NCBI RefSeq assembly: GCF_019492185.1
Contig: NZ_JAICCF010000001.1
Span: 1,736,001-1,800,000, forward strand
DNA length: 64,000 nt
From: Chitinophaga rhizophila
Lineage (GTDB): Bacteria; Bacteroidota; Bacteroidia; Chitinophagales; Chitinophagaceae
Reading direction: 5' to 3'
The notes below the pieces were generated by a model. The model was not told where the DNA came from and made no database searches. It saw nothing but the letters and a program-made list of their open reading frames with translations. A program made the translations under genes and the position numbers. Position 1 is the first letter of the stretch. The number at the start of each line of letters is the position of its first letter. Below, piece after piece: positions 54,380 through 63,634 of this stretch.

Positions 54380-55333
54380 CTACACTGTTAATACTATTTT
54401 ACCCCTTCCATGCCCTTGTTCCAACTCCTGGTGTGCACGGACAATCTCTTTGAGAGGAAATGTTCTTTCCACTTCTACCTTCAGGCGGTTATTACTCAAC
54501 AGGGCAGCCAATTGTTCCATTCTTTCGCCTGAGGGCCTTACTGACATCCACTTTACTTCGACTCCCTTCTCTTTTGCCTTTGCTATAGCCGCCGGATCAT
54601 CTTTATACATACTTGGTAATGATACTACTATACCACCACGATTCAGTATGTCGATAGAGCGGAGGGTAGTCTCACCACCCATTCCATCAATGACTACATC
54701 GAAGCGTTCTGCCACATCCTGAAAATTCTCAGTTTTATAATCAATTACCAGGTCAACACCGAGTTGTTGGAGAAAAGGGTGGTTAGCGGCAGATGCAGTA
54801 GCTGCCACGAAACAATGTTTCCACTTCGCCAGCTGCACCGCAATATGGCCCACACCACCTGCGCCGGCATGAATCAGCACACGCTGTCCCCAGGTAATAC
54901 CGGCATGATCAAACAGCGCTTCCCAGGCAGTAAGTCCTGCCAGCGGAGTACCTGCTGCTACTTCAAAAGATATTTCTTTAGGTATAATGGCAAACTCTTC
55001 TTCCTGTACTACGGCATACTCGGCATATGCATTTCCAGGCTCCGGAAAGTTACTCATACCGAATACACGGTCCCCTGTAAAGAACTTACTTACGCCTTCT
55101 CCTACACTTACCACTTCACCGGCTATATCCCAGCCAAGTATAGCTGGAAGGGTTTGATGTGAGGCATATCCTTTTCCTGAACGAGTTTTAAAATCAACGG
55201 GATTCAGGCCAGCCGCCTTTACTTTAACAAGCATCTGTCCAGCGCCCGGCAGAGGTATCGCTACTTTCTCAATCCTGAAAGCAGTGGCCGGCCCGAACTC
55301 TGGCAACACAGCCGCCTGCATAAAATTACTCAT
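54380..55333 (-). CDS. Zinc-independent medium-chain dehydrogenase (quinone oxidoreductase-like)
   Basis: 317 residues from ATG 55333. The opening MQAAVLPEFGPATAFRIEKVAIPLPGAGQMLVKVKAAGLNPVD and the NADP-binding segment HAGAGGVGHIAVQLAKW (about residues 146-162) place it with the zeta-crystallin/quinone oxidoreductase group; the zinc Cys residues of alcohol dehydrogenases are absent. It probably reduces quinones or enones with NADPH. The frame is open upstream to 55438 but that part crosses the ilvA terminator, so it is rejected as coding. Confidence 0.9.
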   Translation of the reverse strand: MSNFMQAAVLPEFGPATAFRIEKVAIPLPGAGQMLVKVKAAGLNPVDFKTRSGKGYASHQTLPAILGWDIAGEVVSVGEGVSKFFTGDRVFGMSNFPEPGNAYAEYAVVQEEEFAIIPKEISFEVAAGTPLAGLTAWEALFDHAGITWGQRVLIHAGAGGVGHIAVQLAKWKHCFVAATASAANHPFLQQLGVDLVIDYKTENFQDVAERFDVVIDGMGGETTLRSIDILNRGGIVVSLPSMYKDDPAAIAKAKEKGVEVKWMSVRPSGERMEQLAALLSNNRLKVEVERTFPLKEIVRAHQELEQGHGRGKIVLTV

Positions 55334-55387
55334 ACGTACAGATTTTGCCTTCAAATTAGCGATAAAAACGCTAAATGCCACATATGC

Positions 55388-55427
55388 AAAAGGGGCATTA
55401 TGTTTTATAACCAAAACATAATGCCCC
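55388..55427 (-). terminator. Terminator of the ilv operon
   Basis: A perfect 15-bp stem (55392-55406 with 55413-55427), loop of six bases, with AAAA at its left giving CCCCTTTT on the minus strand. It lies 26 bases past the ilvA stop. Confidence 0.9.
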
Positions 55428-55453
55428 GTTAAAAGCATGTCGCTTACACCGGC

Positions 55454-56710
55454 TTATACCAAGTACCCGAACAGGTTATCGTCTTTGTTCAGCTCAGTGA
55501 AATGAATATTGTATTTACGGAAATTAGCTACCAGGATGTCATAGTCTTCCTTATTTTTCAGTTCAACACCAATGAGTGCCGGGCCTGTTTCCTTGTTGTG
55601 TTTCTGAATAAACTCGAAGCGGGTGATATCATCATCTGGCCCAAGCACATGGTTCACAAACTCTTTCAGTGCTCCCGGGCGTTGTACGAAACGGATGATA
55701 AAATAGTGTTTCAACCCTTCATATAACAGTGAGCGCTCTTTGATCTCCTGCATACGGTCAATATCGTTATTGCTACCGCTTACCACGCAGATGACCTTTT
55801 TGCCCTCAATCTCCTTTGCATAGTAATCCAGGGCTGCTATTGAGAGTGCTCCTGCCGGTTCCACCACAATAGCGTCTTCGTTATACAATCTTAATATAGT
55901 AGAGCAAACCTTCCCTTCCGGTACCAGTTGCATTTTTGTCAGAACGTCTTTGCAGATGCTGAATGTCAGCGCACCTACTCTTTTTACGGCAGCTCCGTCC
56001 ACAAAACGCTCAATTTCAGTGAGTGTAACGGGTTCGCCTGCCTCCAGCGCACGGCTCATGGATGGAGCGCCTTCGGGCTCAACACCAATGATCTGCGTCT
56101 GGGGACTATATGTTTTAAAATAAGTACCTACGCCAGCTGCAAGTCCTCCGCCACCTATGGGCACGAATACATAATCAATCTTCGCCTGATCTTCCAGTAT
56201 CTCTACGGCTACGGTACCCTGTCCCTCAATGATTTTGGCATCATCAAAAGGAGGAATAAAAGTCATATTGTGCGCTCTGGTATAAGCCTGAGCTTCTGCT
56301 GCACAATCATCAAAAGTATCTCCAACCAGCCTGATCTCGATGTTGTCGCCACCGAACATATTCACCTGGTTTACTTTCTGTTTTGGCGTAATAATAGGCA
56401 TGAAACACACGCCTTTGATATCCAGCTGGCGGCATGCATAGGCGAAGCCCTGAGCATGATTACCGGCACTGGCGCAAGTCACACCTTTTGACAGCGTTTC
56501 TTTATCCAGGCTGCTAATCAGGTTGTAAGCTCCGCGTAGTTTATACGATCTTACAATCTGCATGTCTTCTCTTTTAAGATAGACATCTGCATTATACCTG
56601 CGGGAGAGCGTGGCGCTGTAAGTAAGCGGAGTACGATTCACCACAGGTTTTAACTTAACCGCTGCATCAAGTATATTGAGCGGATTTACACTTGTTAGTA
56701 CCTGGGACAT
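55454..56710 (-). CDS. ilvA: Threonine ammonia-lyase (threonine dehydratase)
   Basis: 418 residues, the short biosynthetic form. Makes 2-oxobutanoate from Thr, the entry to isoleucine. PLP lysine is in YNADVYLKREDMQIVRSYKLRGAYN (the Lys of SYKLRGA), with the glycine-rich phosphate site VPIGGGGLAAGVGTYF. A single C-terminal ACT-like regulatory domain (about residues 325-418, HYFIIRFVQRPGALKEFVNHVL) is present rather than two, as in the Bacillus-type enzyme. Last gene of the ilv operon, 92 bases after ilvC with a hairpin between. Confidence 0.96.
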   Translation of the reverse strand: MSQVLTSVNPLNILDAAVKLKPVVNRTPLTYSATLSRRYNADVYLKREDMQIVRSYKLRGAYNLISSLDKETLSKGVTCASAGNHAQGFAYACRQLDIKGVCFMPIITPKQKVNQVNMFGGDNIEIRLVGDTFDDCAAEAQAYTRAHNMTFIPPFDDAKIIEGQGTVAVEILEDQAKIDYVFVPIGGGGLAAGVGTYFKTYSPQTQIIGVEPEGAPSMSRALEAGEPVTLTEIERFVDGAAVKRVGALTFSICKDVLTKMQLVPEGKVCSTILRLYNEDAIVVEPAGALSIAALDYYAKEIEGKKVICVVSGSNNDIDRMQEIKERSLLYEGLKHYFIIRFVQRPGALKEFVNHVLGPDDDITRFEFIQKHNKETGPALIGVELKNKEDYDILVANFRKYNIHFTELNKDDNLFGYLV

Positions 56711-56720
56711 TTGTTGAAAA

Positions 56721-56795
56721 TTAGCATCAGGAATCAGGAATTAAATTGAATGCAGCGAAGATCTCCGCTGCATTCAACTAATTACTATTCCTAAT
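56721..56795. repeat. Intercistronic hairpin repeat between ilvC and ilvA
   Basis: A 12-bp perfect stem TTGAATGCAGCG / CGCTGCATTCAA (56746-56757 with 56766-56777), flanked on the left by TTAGCATCAGGAATCAGGAA, which closely resembles the left flank of the hairpin at 19112. It has no T-run and so probably is an mRNA structure, not a terminator. Confidence 0.65.
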
Positions 56796-56802
56796 TATTA
56801 AA

Positions 56803-57846
56803 TTAATTATTAGGGCGCAGCTTTCTTACAGCAGCACCAGCCTGCCACATTTCGCTTTCACGCAGTTCTCTCAGCTCTTCGTTCAATTTATCACGATAGT
56901 CAGTAGTACTGTTAGATGCGATAGAACGCGCAGCTTCTTTACCAGCAGCAACGCTTGCATATAATTCTTCAAATACTGGCTGGCTTGCTTCTTTAAATTT
57001 CTTCCACCAGTCAAGCGCACCACGCTGAGCGGTAGTAGAACAGTTAGCATACATCCAGTCCATACCATTTTCAGCAACCAGCGGCATCAGCGACTGCGTC
57101 AGCTCTTCTACTGTTTCGTTGAATGCTTCAGATGGAGAGTGACCATTCTTGCGCAGTACTTCGTACTGAGCAGCGAAGATACCCTGGATAGCACCCATCA
57201 GGGTACCACGCTCACCTGTTAAGTCAGAAGTAACTTCTTTTTTGAAATCTGTTTCAAACAGGTAACCTGAACCTACACCGATGCCCAGTGCGATAACACG
57301 GTCACGTGCTTTACCTGTTGCATCCTGGTAGATAGCAAAGCTGGAGTTCAGACCCTGACCAGCCAGGAACAGTCTGCGCAGAGATGTACCGGAGCCTTTA
57401 GGAGCTACCAGGATTACGTCTACGTCAGCAGGAGGAATAATGTTTGTCTGGTCTTTATAAGTAATACCAAAACCATGGGAGAAATATAATGCTTTACCAG
57501 CAGTCAGGTGTGGCTTCAGTGTAGGCCACAGTGCGATCTGACCGGCATCGCTCAACAGGAACTGGATAATAGTACCTTTCTGTGCAGCTTCTTCGATCTC
57601 AAACAGTGTCTGACCTGGTACCCAGCCATCAGCAACGGCTTTATCCCAGGTTTTAGAATCTTTACGCTGACCTACGATCACGTTGAAACCATTATCTTTC
57701 AGGTTCAGTGCCTGGCCGGGGCCTTGTACGCCATAACCGATGATAGCTATCACCTCATCTTTCAGCACTTCTCTAGCTTTTTCCATTGGGAATTCTTCTC
57801 TGGTTACTACGTCTTCCAGTACCCCTCCAAAATTGATGGTTGCCAT
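56803..57846 (-). CDS. ilvC: Ketol-acid reductoisomerase (class I)
   Basis: 347 residues. NADPH- and Mg-dependent isomeroreduction of acetolactate and acetohydroxybutyrate. Rossmann motif GYGVQGPGQALNL near residue 37; the cofactor-phosphate loop GQRKDSK follows; the family GTS-type segment APKGSGTSLRRL and LTGERGTLMGAIQG hold the metal ligands. The C-terminal knot is the short class I form. 38 bases after ilvN. Confidence 0.97.
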   Translation of the reverse strand: MATINFGGVLEDVVTREEFPMEKAREVLKDEVIAIIGYGVQGPGQALNLKDNGFNVIVGQRKDSKTWDKAVADGWVPGQTLFEIEEAAQKGTIIQFLLSDAGQIALWPTLKPHLTAGKALYFSHGFGITYKDQTNIIPPADVDVILVAPKGSGTSLRRLFLAGQGLNSSFAIYQDATGKARDRVIALGIGVGSGYLFETDFKKEVTSDLTGERGTLMGAIQGIFAAQYEVLRKNGHSPSEAFNETVEELTQSLMPLVAENGMDWMYANCSTTAQRGALDWWKKFKEASQPVFEELYASVAAGKEAARSIASNSTTDYRDKLNEELRELRESEMWQAGAAVRKLRPNN

Positions 57847-57884
57847 GTTTTGATAGTGTTTGTTTTTTTTATAAATGATTTAAA

Positions 57885-58475
57885 CTAGATACTTTCTTCT
57901 TCCGCAGATACTTCAGTATGCTCTTTATACTGTGCCTGCTTCAGGTTGTCAATACGCTGTGTTTCCAGCTCTTTCAGATGATCGTGGAAACGGCGGCTCC
58001 ATTTGATAATGGCTACTCTTCCGCTCTTAGAATACTCAATCAGTCCATAAGGCGCAAGTTTAGCCTGCAGATTGATCAGCTCCTGCTGATGGCCTGTCTT
58101 TTCCAATACAAAATACTCTTCTGTAATGGTAAGGATACGGGCATTGTTCTCACGGATCAGCTGCTCTATATTACCATTCTGCAAAGCCTTTGTGGAGATC
58201 TTATATAGTGCCAGCTCCTGATACACCACCTCGTCCTCGTCATGTACGAATGCTCTGTGAATTTCGATCAGTCTTTCTATCTGACCAACGATCTTCACCA
58301 GCTTTTCCTTTTCGGAGATAACCGTGATGATGAACTTATATACGCCCGGAATCTCAGTTTCAGCCGTTGTAAGACTCGTGATGTTGATTCCACGGCGGGT
58401 GAAGATAACGCAGATACGGTTGGTGATACCAATTCTGTCTTCCGTATATACCGTTACTGTATATTCTTTTTGCAT
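57885..58475 (-). CDS. ilvN: Acetolactate synthase small (regulatory) subunit
   Basis: 196 residues. N-terminal ACT domain (about 1-80, YTVTVYTEDRIGITNRICVIFTRRGINITSL) that binds valine for feedback control, then a C-terminal ALS_ss-C region (about 85-170, LALYKISTKALQNGNIEQL, FVLEKTGHQQELINLQAKLAPYGLIEYSKSGRVAI). It activates the ilvB subunit encoded 38 bases upstream. The C-terminal end is longer than in E. coli IlvN. Confidence 0.95.
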   Translation of the reverse strand: MQKEYTVTVYTEDRIGITNRICVIFTRRGINITSLTTAETEIPGVYKFIITVISEKEKLVKIVGQIERLIEIHRAFVHDEDEVVYQELALYKISTKALQNGNIEQLIRENNARILTITEEYFVLEKTGHQQELINLQAKLAPYGLIEYSKSGRVAIIKWSRRFHDHLKELETQRIDNLKQAQYKEHTEVSAEEESI

Positions 58476-58513
58476 AGTGTTCGTTGTTAATGATTGCAGA
58501 TTGCTTCTTCCTC

Positions 58514-60247
58514 CTACTCAAGCCTGATGTTAGCGATCGGCTGACCGGAAGGAACCATGGGGAATACGTTGTCTTCTTTCTCCACAACTACTTCCAGCAG
58601 GTAAGCTCCTTTATGAGAAATCATCTCATCTACTGCTGCAGCAATTTCCGAACGGTCTGTTACCTTCTTACCAGGAATAAAGAATCCTTTTGCTATCTGT
58701 ACAAAGTCAGGATTGGTCATTTCGGTGGAAGAGTAACGTTTGTCAAAGAACAGCTGCTGCCACTGACGCACCATACCCAGGAAGTTGTTATTCAGGATCA
58801 CTATTTTCACGCCTATCTCTGACTGATATATAGTACCCAGCTCCTGTAAGGTCATCTGGAAGCAACCATCACCGATTACTGCTACCACTTCTTTTTCAGG
58901 CGTACCTACTTTCGCTCCCATTGCAGCTGGCAATGCAAATCCCATAGTACCCATACCACCGGAGGTAATATTGGTATTCGGATCTTTAAAGCGATAGTAA
59001 CGGGAAGCAATCATCTGGTGCTGACCTACGTCTGTTACCAATACCGCTTTACCTTCTGTTCTCTCAGAGATCAGACGTACTACCTCTGCCATCTTTAAAC
59101 CACCTTCAGCAGGATAAAGTTCTTTACGGGCTACTTTTTCTTCCTCCTGTTTATCTGCTTCACGAAACTCCTGTATCCATTCATCATGCTGCTGTGGCTT
59201 CACTAATGCAATCAGTGCTTCCAATGCAGTTTTTGCATCTGCATGTATAGCTACATCGGCCTTAATGATTTTGTTGATTTCAGCTGCATCAATCTCTATG
59301 TGGATAACTTTGGCCTGTTTCACATATTGGGACACATCGCCGGTAATACGATCATCGAAGCGCATACCTACTGCCAGTAATACATCACACTCGTTAGTCA
59401 TGATGTTAGGAGCATAGTTACCATGCATACCGAGATAACCTACATACTTCGGATGATCAACCGGTACTGCAGACAGACCCAGTAAGGTAGATGCCACCGG
59501 TATACCAGCTTTCTCAGCCAGCGCTATCAGTTCTTTCTCTGCACCTGATAATAATACGCCATGGCCACAGAAGATGTACGGCTTTTTGGAATTATTAATC
59601 AGCTCTGCTGCCGCTTCTACAGCCTCCAGGTCCAATCTTGGTACGGGGCGGTAGCTACGGATATAATCACACTTCTTATATTCAAAGTCGAATTTGGCTA
59701 CCTGCGCATTTCTGGTAATATCAACCAGAACAGGTCCCGGACGGCCGGTGCCTGCGATATAGAATGCTTTGGCAATAGCGCCAGGTATATCTTCAGGGCG
59801 TGTAACCTGGATATTCCATTTTGTAATCGGCATAGTAATACCAATTACATCGGTTTCCTGAAAGGCGTCAGTACCCAACAGGTGAGCAGCTACCTGACCG
59901 GTAATGCACACCATAGGTGTAGAGTCCATGTAAGCGTCTGCCAGGCCTGTGACCAAGTTGGTAGCGCCAGGACCTGAAGTGGCAAAGACCACCCCTGTTT
60001 TGCCAGAGGTACGCGCATAACCCTGTGCGGCATGCGTTGCACCTTGTTCGTGACGGACCAATATATGATGAACTTTATCCTGGAAATCGTACAGGGCATC
60101 ATAAATGGGCATAATAGCGCCTCCCGGATAGCCGAAAATGGTTTCAACACCTTCTGCAATCAGCGAGCGGATCACTGCCTCGGAACCAGTGATATTAAGT
60201 GGAGCAGCATTTGCTACTGCCCGCTTTTCAGCCGGCTCAGGCTTCAT
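58514..60247 (-). CDS. ilvB: Acetolactate synthase large (catalytic) subunit
   Basis: 577 residues if started at ATG 60247, where the gene overlaps the ilvD stop by 11 bases, suggesting coupling. ATGs at 60271 and 60289 and a GTG at 60304 would add residues and a longer overlap. TPP- and FAD-dependent enzyme: the Glu of [21 protein letters not shown] starts the pyrimidine domain, the TPP Mg motif is [15 protein letters not shown]...NN near residue 450, and [22 protein letters not shown] is typical. It makes acetolactate or acetohydroxybutyrate. Confidence 0.93.
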   Translation of the reverse strand: MKPEPAEKRAVANAAPLNITGSEAVIRSLIAEGVETIFGYPGGAIMPIYDALYDFQDKVHHILVRHEQGATHAAQGYARTSGKTGVVFATSGPGATNLVTGLADAYMDSTPMVCITGQVAAHLLGTDAFQETDVIGITMPITKWNIQVTRPEDIPGAIAKAFYIAGTGRPGPVLVDITRNAQVAKFDFEYKKCDYIRSYRPVPRLDLEAVEAAAELINNSKKPYIFCGHGVLLSGAEKELIALAEKAGIPVASTLLGLSAVPVDHPKYVGYLGMHGNYAPNIMTNECDVLLAVGMRFDDRITGDVSQYVKQAKVIHIEIDAAEINKIIKADVAIHADAKTALEALIALVKPQQHDEWIQEFREADKQEEEKVARKELYPAEGGLKMAEVVRLISERTEGKAVLVTDVGQHQMIASRYYRFKDPNTNITSGGMGTMGFALPAAMGAKVGTPEKEVVAVIGDGCFQMTLQELGTIYQSEIGVKIVILNNNFLGMVRQWQQLFFDKRYSSTEMTNPDFVQIAKGFFIPGKKVTDRSEIAAAVDEMISHKGAYLLEVVVEKEDNVFPMVPSGQPIANIRLE

Positions 60248-61916
60248 CGGTAACACATCCTTCTGTTGCATTTGAAACGAGTTTTGCATATTTATATAAT
60301 ACACCGTTAGTTACTTTCAATGCGGGTTTCACCCACTGTGCCCTGCGGGCTGCCAGCTCCTCAGCACTTAATTCAACATTGATTGTATTTTTCTCGGCGT
60401 CAATCTCAATAATGTCATTGTCTTTTACTAATCCGATAGTACCGCCTTCTACTGCTTCAGGCGTGATGTGACCTACTACGAAGCCATGCGTACCACCAGA
60501 GAAACGTCCGTCTGTAATCAGCGCTACGCTTTTACCCAGTCCTACGCCCATGATCGCGGAAGTTGGTTTCAGCATCTCAGGCATACCAGGTGCGCCCTTC
60601 GGACCAACCTGCCTGATTACTACCACATCGCCTGCTTTTACACGACCGTTTTGTATACCTGCAATCAGCTCATATTCACCTTCAAATACACGTGCAGGAC
60701 CACGGAAGCTTAAGCCTTCCTTACCGGTTATCTTAGCGACGGAACCCAGTTCGGCCAGGTTACCATACAGCATCTGGATATGCCCGGTTACTTTCAACGG
60801 TTTATCAACAGGCACTACTATATCCTGTGAATCGAAATCGATATCCGGAACACTCTCCAGATTTTCTGCCAGGGTTTTGCCGGTAACTGTCAGACAGTGG
60901 CCGTGCAAATAGCCCTTTTTCAACAGATATTTCATTACTAACGGAACACCACCAATATTGTGAAGGTCTTCCATCAGGTATTTACCACTTGGTTTCAGGT
61001 CGGCGATCAGTGGGGTTTTATCACTGATACGCTGAAATTCAGGTAGTCCGAATTTCACACCTATAGCTTTTGCAATGGCGATGAAATGGAGTACAGCGTT
61101 AGTACTGCCACCCAATGCCATAACAACTGTAGCTGCATTCTCAAATGCCTCATATGTCATGATATCAGAAGGTTTGATATCTTTCTCCAGCAGGATATGG
61201 ATATACTTACCTGCTGCCAGACATTCTTCTCTCTTCTCTTTACTTAATGCTGGATTGGAAGAGCTATAAGGAAGGCTCATACCTAATGCCTCAATAGCGG
61301 AAGACATGGTATTTGCGGTATACATACCACCGCAGGCACCAGCGCCAGGGCATGAATGCTGTACAATTCCTTTAAAGTCATCTTCACTCAGCTGACCAGC
61401 CATTTTCTGGCCTAATGCTTCAAAGGCTGATATGATATTCAGATCTTGTCCTTTGTATTTACCAGGAGCGGTAGAACCACCATATACCATGATAGCCGGA
61501 CGGTTAAGACGTCCCATAGCGATCAGTGAACCTGGCATGTTCTTATCACAGCCTGGTACGGTAATCACACCGTCATAGTACTGTGCGCCTACAACGGTTT
61601 CGATGGAATCAGCAATCAGGTCACGGCTGACGAGGGAATAACGCATACCGGGTGTACCGTTTGTCATACCATCGCTAACGCCAATGGTATGGAAAGTGAG
61701 TCCAACGAGATTATTAGCCCAGACCCCTTTCTTGACCTCCTGTGCGAGATCATTCAGGTGCATGTTACACGGATTACCATCATAGCCCATACTGGCAATG
61801 CCTACCTGCGCTTTCTTCAGATCTTCTTCAGTTAGACCGAGTGCATACAGCTGCGCCTGTGTGGCTGGCTGCGTAGGATCCTGAGTAAGCGTTTTGCTGT
61901 ATTTGTTTAATTCCAT
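60237..61916 (-). CDS. ilvD: Dihydroxy-acid dehydratase
   Basis: 559 residues. Dehydrates dihydroxy acids to 2-keto acids in Ile and Val synthesis. The three cluster Cys are visible in the segments [10 protein letters not shown] and [28 protein letters not shown]. The C-terminal substrate segment [19 protein letters not shown] is also typical. First gene of the ilvD-B-N-C-A operon; its own promoter seems to lie at 61956-61987, and it has no leader peptide of the attenuator type. Confidence 0.97.
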   Translation of the reverse strand: MELNKYSKTLTQDPTQPATQAQLYALGLTEEDLKKAQVGIASMGYDGNPCNMHLNDLAQEVKKGVWANNLVGLTFHTIGVSDGMTNGTPGMRYSLVSRDLIADSIETVVGAQYYDGVITVPGCDKNMPGSLIAMGRLNRPAIMVYGGSTAPGKYKGQDLNIISAFEALGQKMAGQLSEDDFKGIVQHSCPGAGACGGMYTANTMSSAIEALGMSLPYSSSNPALSKEKREECLAAGKYIHILLEKDIKPSDIMTYEAFENAATVVMALGGSTNAVLHFIAIAKAIGVKFGLPEFQRISDKTPLIADLKPSGKYLMEDLHNIGGVPLVMKYLLKKGYLHGHCLTVTGKTLAENLESVPDIDFDSQDIVVPVDKPLKVTGHIQMLYGNLAELGSVAKITGKEGLSFRGPARVFEGEYELIAGIQNGRVKAGDVVVIRQVGPKGAPGMPEMLKPTSAIMGVGLGKSVALITDGRFSGGTHGFVVGHITPEAVEGGTIGLVKDNDIIEIDAEKNTINVELSAEELAARRAQWVKPALKVTNGVLYKYAKLVSNATEGCVTDEA

Positions 61917-61955
61917 CTGTTTATTAAAATTTCCTGGTTGCTATTTAAGTAGGTA

Positions 61956-61987
61956 CAAAATAGCAGTGATAAAAGCCAAGTTCCAAA
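61956..61987 (-). promoter_or_regulatory. Probable promoter of the ilvDBNCA operon
   Basis: On the minus strand TTTG (61987-61984), 21 bases, then TATTTTG (61962-61956), one base short of the full -7 form. It lies 40 bases before the ilvD ATG. Confidence 0.55.
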
Positions 61988-62142
61988 CCAATTACTGACC
62001 TGTTAACCGGTATTCAAATCTCTTCATTTTATGGCTAAATCCGCTGTGGTACTAGATATCCTACTTTGAAAAATCCAAATTCCAACTAATTAAAAAAGGC
62101 TGTAACGGGAAGACTGACAGGTTGGTACGAAGTGTTATAAAG

Positions 62143-62181
62143 AGCATCACGCTTTGTTTTATCAACACGAAGCGTGATGCT
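62143..62181. terminator. Hairpin after ilvE, possible terminator
   Basis: A perfect 12-bp stem AGCATCACGCTT / AAGCGTGATGCT with a 15-base loop. Only a few T follow on either strand, so termination is uncertain. The 407-base gap between ilvE and ilvD holds this, a promoter for ilvD, and no open frame of interest. Confidence 0.5.
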
Positions 62182-62323
62182 TTGTTAGCTATCTGATTGA
62201 AACAAGGATACAATACTATCAGTTTTGACTAATAGTGTATCACTTCCAGGTATGGCATATTGAGTAAGTCCAACCTGAATCAGCACGAGTTTTCACGAAT
62301 ATCTGTGTACGGATACCGGTCGC

Positions 62324-63229
62324 TTATGCAACAGGGACCGCAGCGCGATCAAATTCTTTCTCGAGTACTCTCGCTTTGTAAGCCTGCTGTAGCACCTTAC
62401 CCAGGGAAGAAGCCCATGGTTTAGCAAAAGTGTGACCGTCGAGTGAATCCCATCCAACTACCTCAGCAGCAGTACCGCAATAGAATACGCAATCAGCTGT
62501 TTTCAGTTCATCAACAGTGAAAAGCTTTTCCTCCAATGGAATACCCAGTTCGTGGCACAGTTCAATCACTGTTGCCCTGGTAATGCCTGGCAGAATGTTG
62601 CCTGGGGGAGGGGTAAAGATTTTACCGTCTTTCTCAAAGAAGAGGTTTGCACCCGGACCTTCAGCTACATAGCCGTTGATATCCAGCAACAATGCCTCAT
62701 CATAACCGTTTTCCTTCGCTTCCTGTGAAGCCAGGATGGAGTTTACATACAGACCAGCGGTCTTTGACTCGATCTTAAATGCTTTCGGGTTAGGGCGCTG
62801 GTAAGACGATGTCATAACGCGCAGCAGTTTTTCACCCAGGTAAGCACCCCATTCCCATGCACAGATCAGTACATGCGTCTCGGAAGCAGCTTTCAACGTC
62901 ATATTGGGAGGACAGAAAGCAAGCGGACGAATGTACGCTTCTTCCATATTGTTCATTTCCAGCACCTTGTAACATGCAGCAACCAGCTCGTCGTTATCGA
63001 ATGGATACGGCATGTGTATCAACTCGCAGGAACGCTTAAATCTGTCGAAGTGTTCTTTTGCTTTAAAAATCTTAACAGTTCCATCAGCTGTTTTGTAAGC
63101 GCGGATACCCTCAAATACGGCATATCCATAATGCAGTGACTGGCCATACAGGTCGGTAGTAGCGGCGGTGGCTTTCTTAAACTCCCCGTTGATGTAAAGA
63201 ATGGTGTTCTCGTTGTAATAGCTATACAT
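62324..63229 (-). CDS. ilvE: Branched-chain amino acid aminotransferase
   Basis: 301 residues, fold type IV PLP enzyme. Performs the last step of Val, Leu and Ile synthesis. HYGYAVFEGIRAYKTADGTVKIF is the N-terminal signature. The PLP lysine should be in AFKIESKTAGLYVNSILASQEAKENG (the Lys of ESKTAGLYVNS), and GYVAEGPGANLFFEKDGKIFTPPPGNILPGITR is the phosphate-binding segment. It is preceded by a leader peptide attenuator rich in Ile and Val. Confidence 0.97.
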   Translation of the reverse strand: MYSYYNENTILYINGEFKKATAATTDLYGQSLHYGYAVFEGIRAYKTADGTVKIFKAKEHFDRFKRSCELIHMPYPFDNDELVAACYKVLEMNNMEEAYIRPLAFCPPNMTLKAASETHVLICAWEWGAYLGEKLLRVMTSSYQRPNPKAFKIESKTAGLYVNSILASQEAKENGYDEALLLDINGYVAEGPGANLFFEKDGKIFTPPPGNILPGITRATVIELCHELGIPLEEKLFTVDELKTADCVFYCGTAAEVVGWDSLDGHTFAKPWASSLGKVLQQAYKARVLEKEFDRAAVPVA

Positions 63230-63275
63230 AATTCAGATATTAGAAATTCGATTTTGGATTGAACTAATTACAGGC

Positions 63276-63310
63276 ACAAAAAAATGCCTTCCTCGATGGA
63301 GGAAGGCATT
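63276..63310 (-). terminator. Attenuator terminator before ilvE
   Basis: On the minus strand, 5' arm AATGCCTTCCTC (63310-63299), loop CATC, 3' arm GAGGAAGGCATT (63294-63283), then T-run. The segment CCTTCCTCCAT (63306-63296) can instead pair with ATGGAGGATAGG (63352-63341) at the leader's stop codon, with one bulged base. Confidence 0.92.
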
Positions 63311-63341
63311 CTATTTATCGTTAGTGATTGTACACGTTTAC

Positions 63342-63455
63342 CTATCCTCCATATTGGTGGCTAATAATGACAACGACAATCACGACTAGTGTAATGGCCC
63401 AGTTCAACTGAGCTACTATGTGATTAATCTTGTTATTGTCTTTATTTACCCACAT
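63342..63455 (-). CDS. Branched-chain leader peptide (Ile/Val/Leu) of ilvE
   Basis: 37 codons plus TAG. The first half (MWVNKDNNKINHIVAQLNWA) is ordinary; then comes ITLVVIVVVII, 10 of 11 residues Ile, Val or Leu, and the end SHQYGG. The Gly codons and stop overlap the antiterminator strand, and a terminator stands 31 bases beyond the stop. This fits an attenuator sensing charged Ile/Val/Leu tRNA for the aminotransferase gene. A functional single-helix membrane peptide is an alternative, since the run is also hydrophobic. Confidence 0.8.
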   Translation of the reverse strand: MWVNKDNNKINHIVAQLNWAITLVVIVVVIISHQYGG

Positions 63456-63480
63456 GGAGGTATGTTTTTATTTGCTACTA

Positions 63481-63512
63481 CAAATGTATTGGTCGGTTGA
63501 CTAAAAAACAAT
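63481..63512 (-). promoter_or_regulatory. Promoter of the ilvE leader transcript
   Basis: On the minus strand ATTG (63512-63509, three of four bases of TTTG), 20 bases, then TACATTTG (63488-63481), a full -7 match. The start would be about 20 bases before the leader ATG. Confidence 0.8.
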
Positions 63513-63634
63513 ACAATGCAAAAGATTTAGTCATTTCGCAAACAAATCTTCACTTTTTGAAGATATTGAAATAAAACGTCCTTTCTTTAACCAAAATCCA
63601 CACAAATAGCAAAATTATTACAATTCATCCGAGG

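Noticed and set aside
62143..62181. The hairpin after ilvE considered as a second branched-chain attenuator for ilvD
   Set aside because: No Ile/Val/Leu-rich short frame precedes it in the right place and the T-run is poor; it sits well upstream of the likely ilvD promoter.
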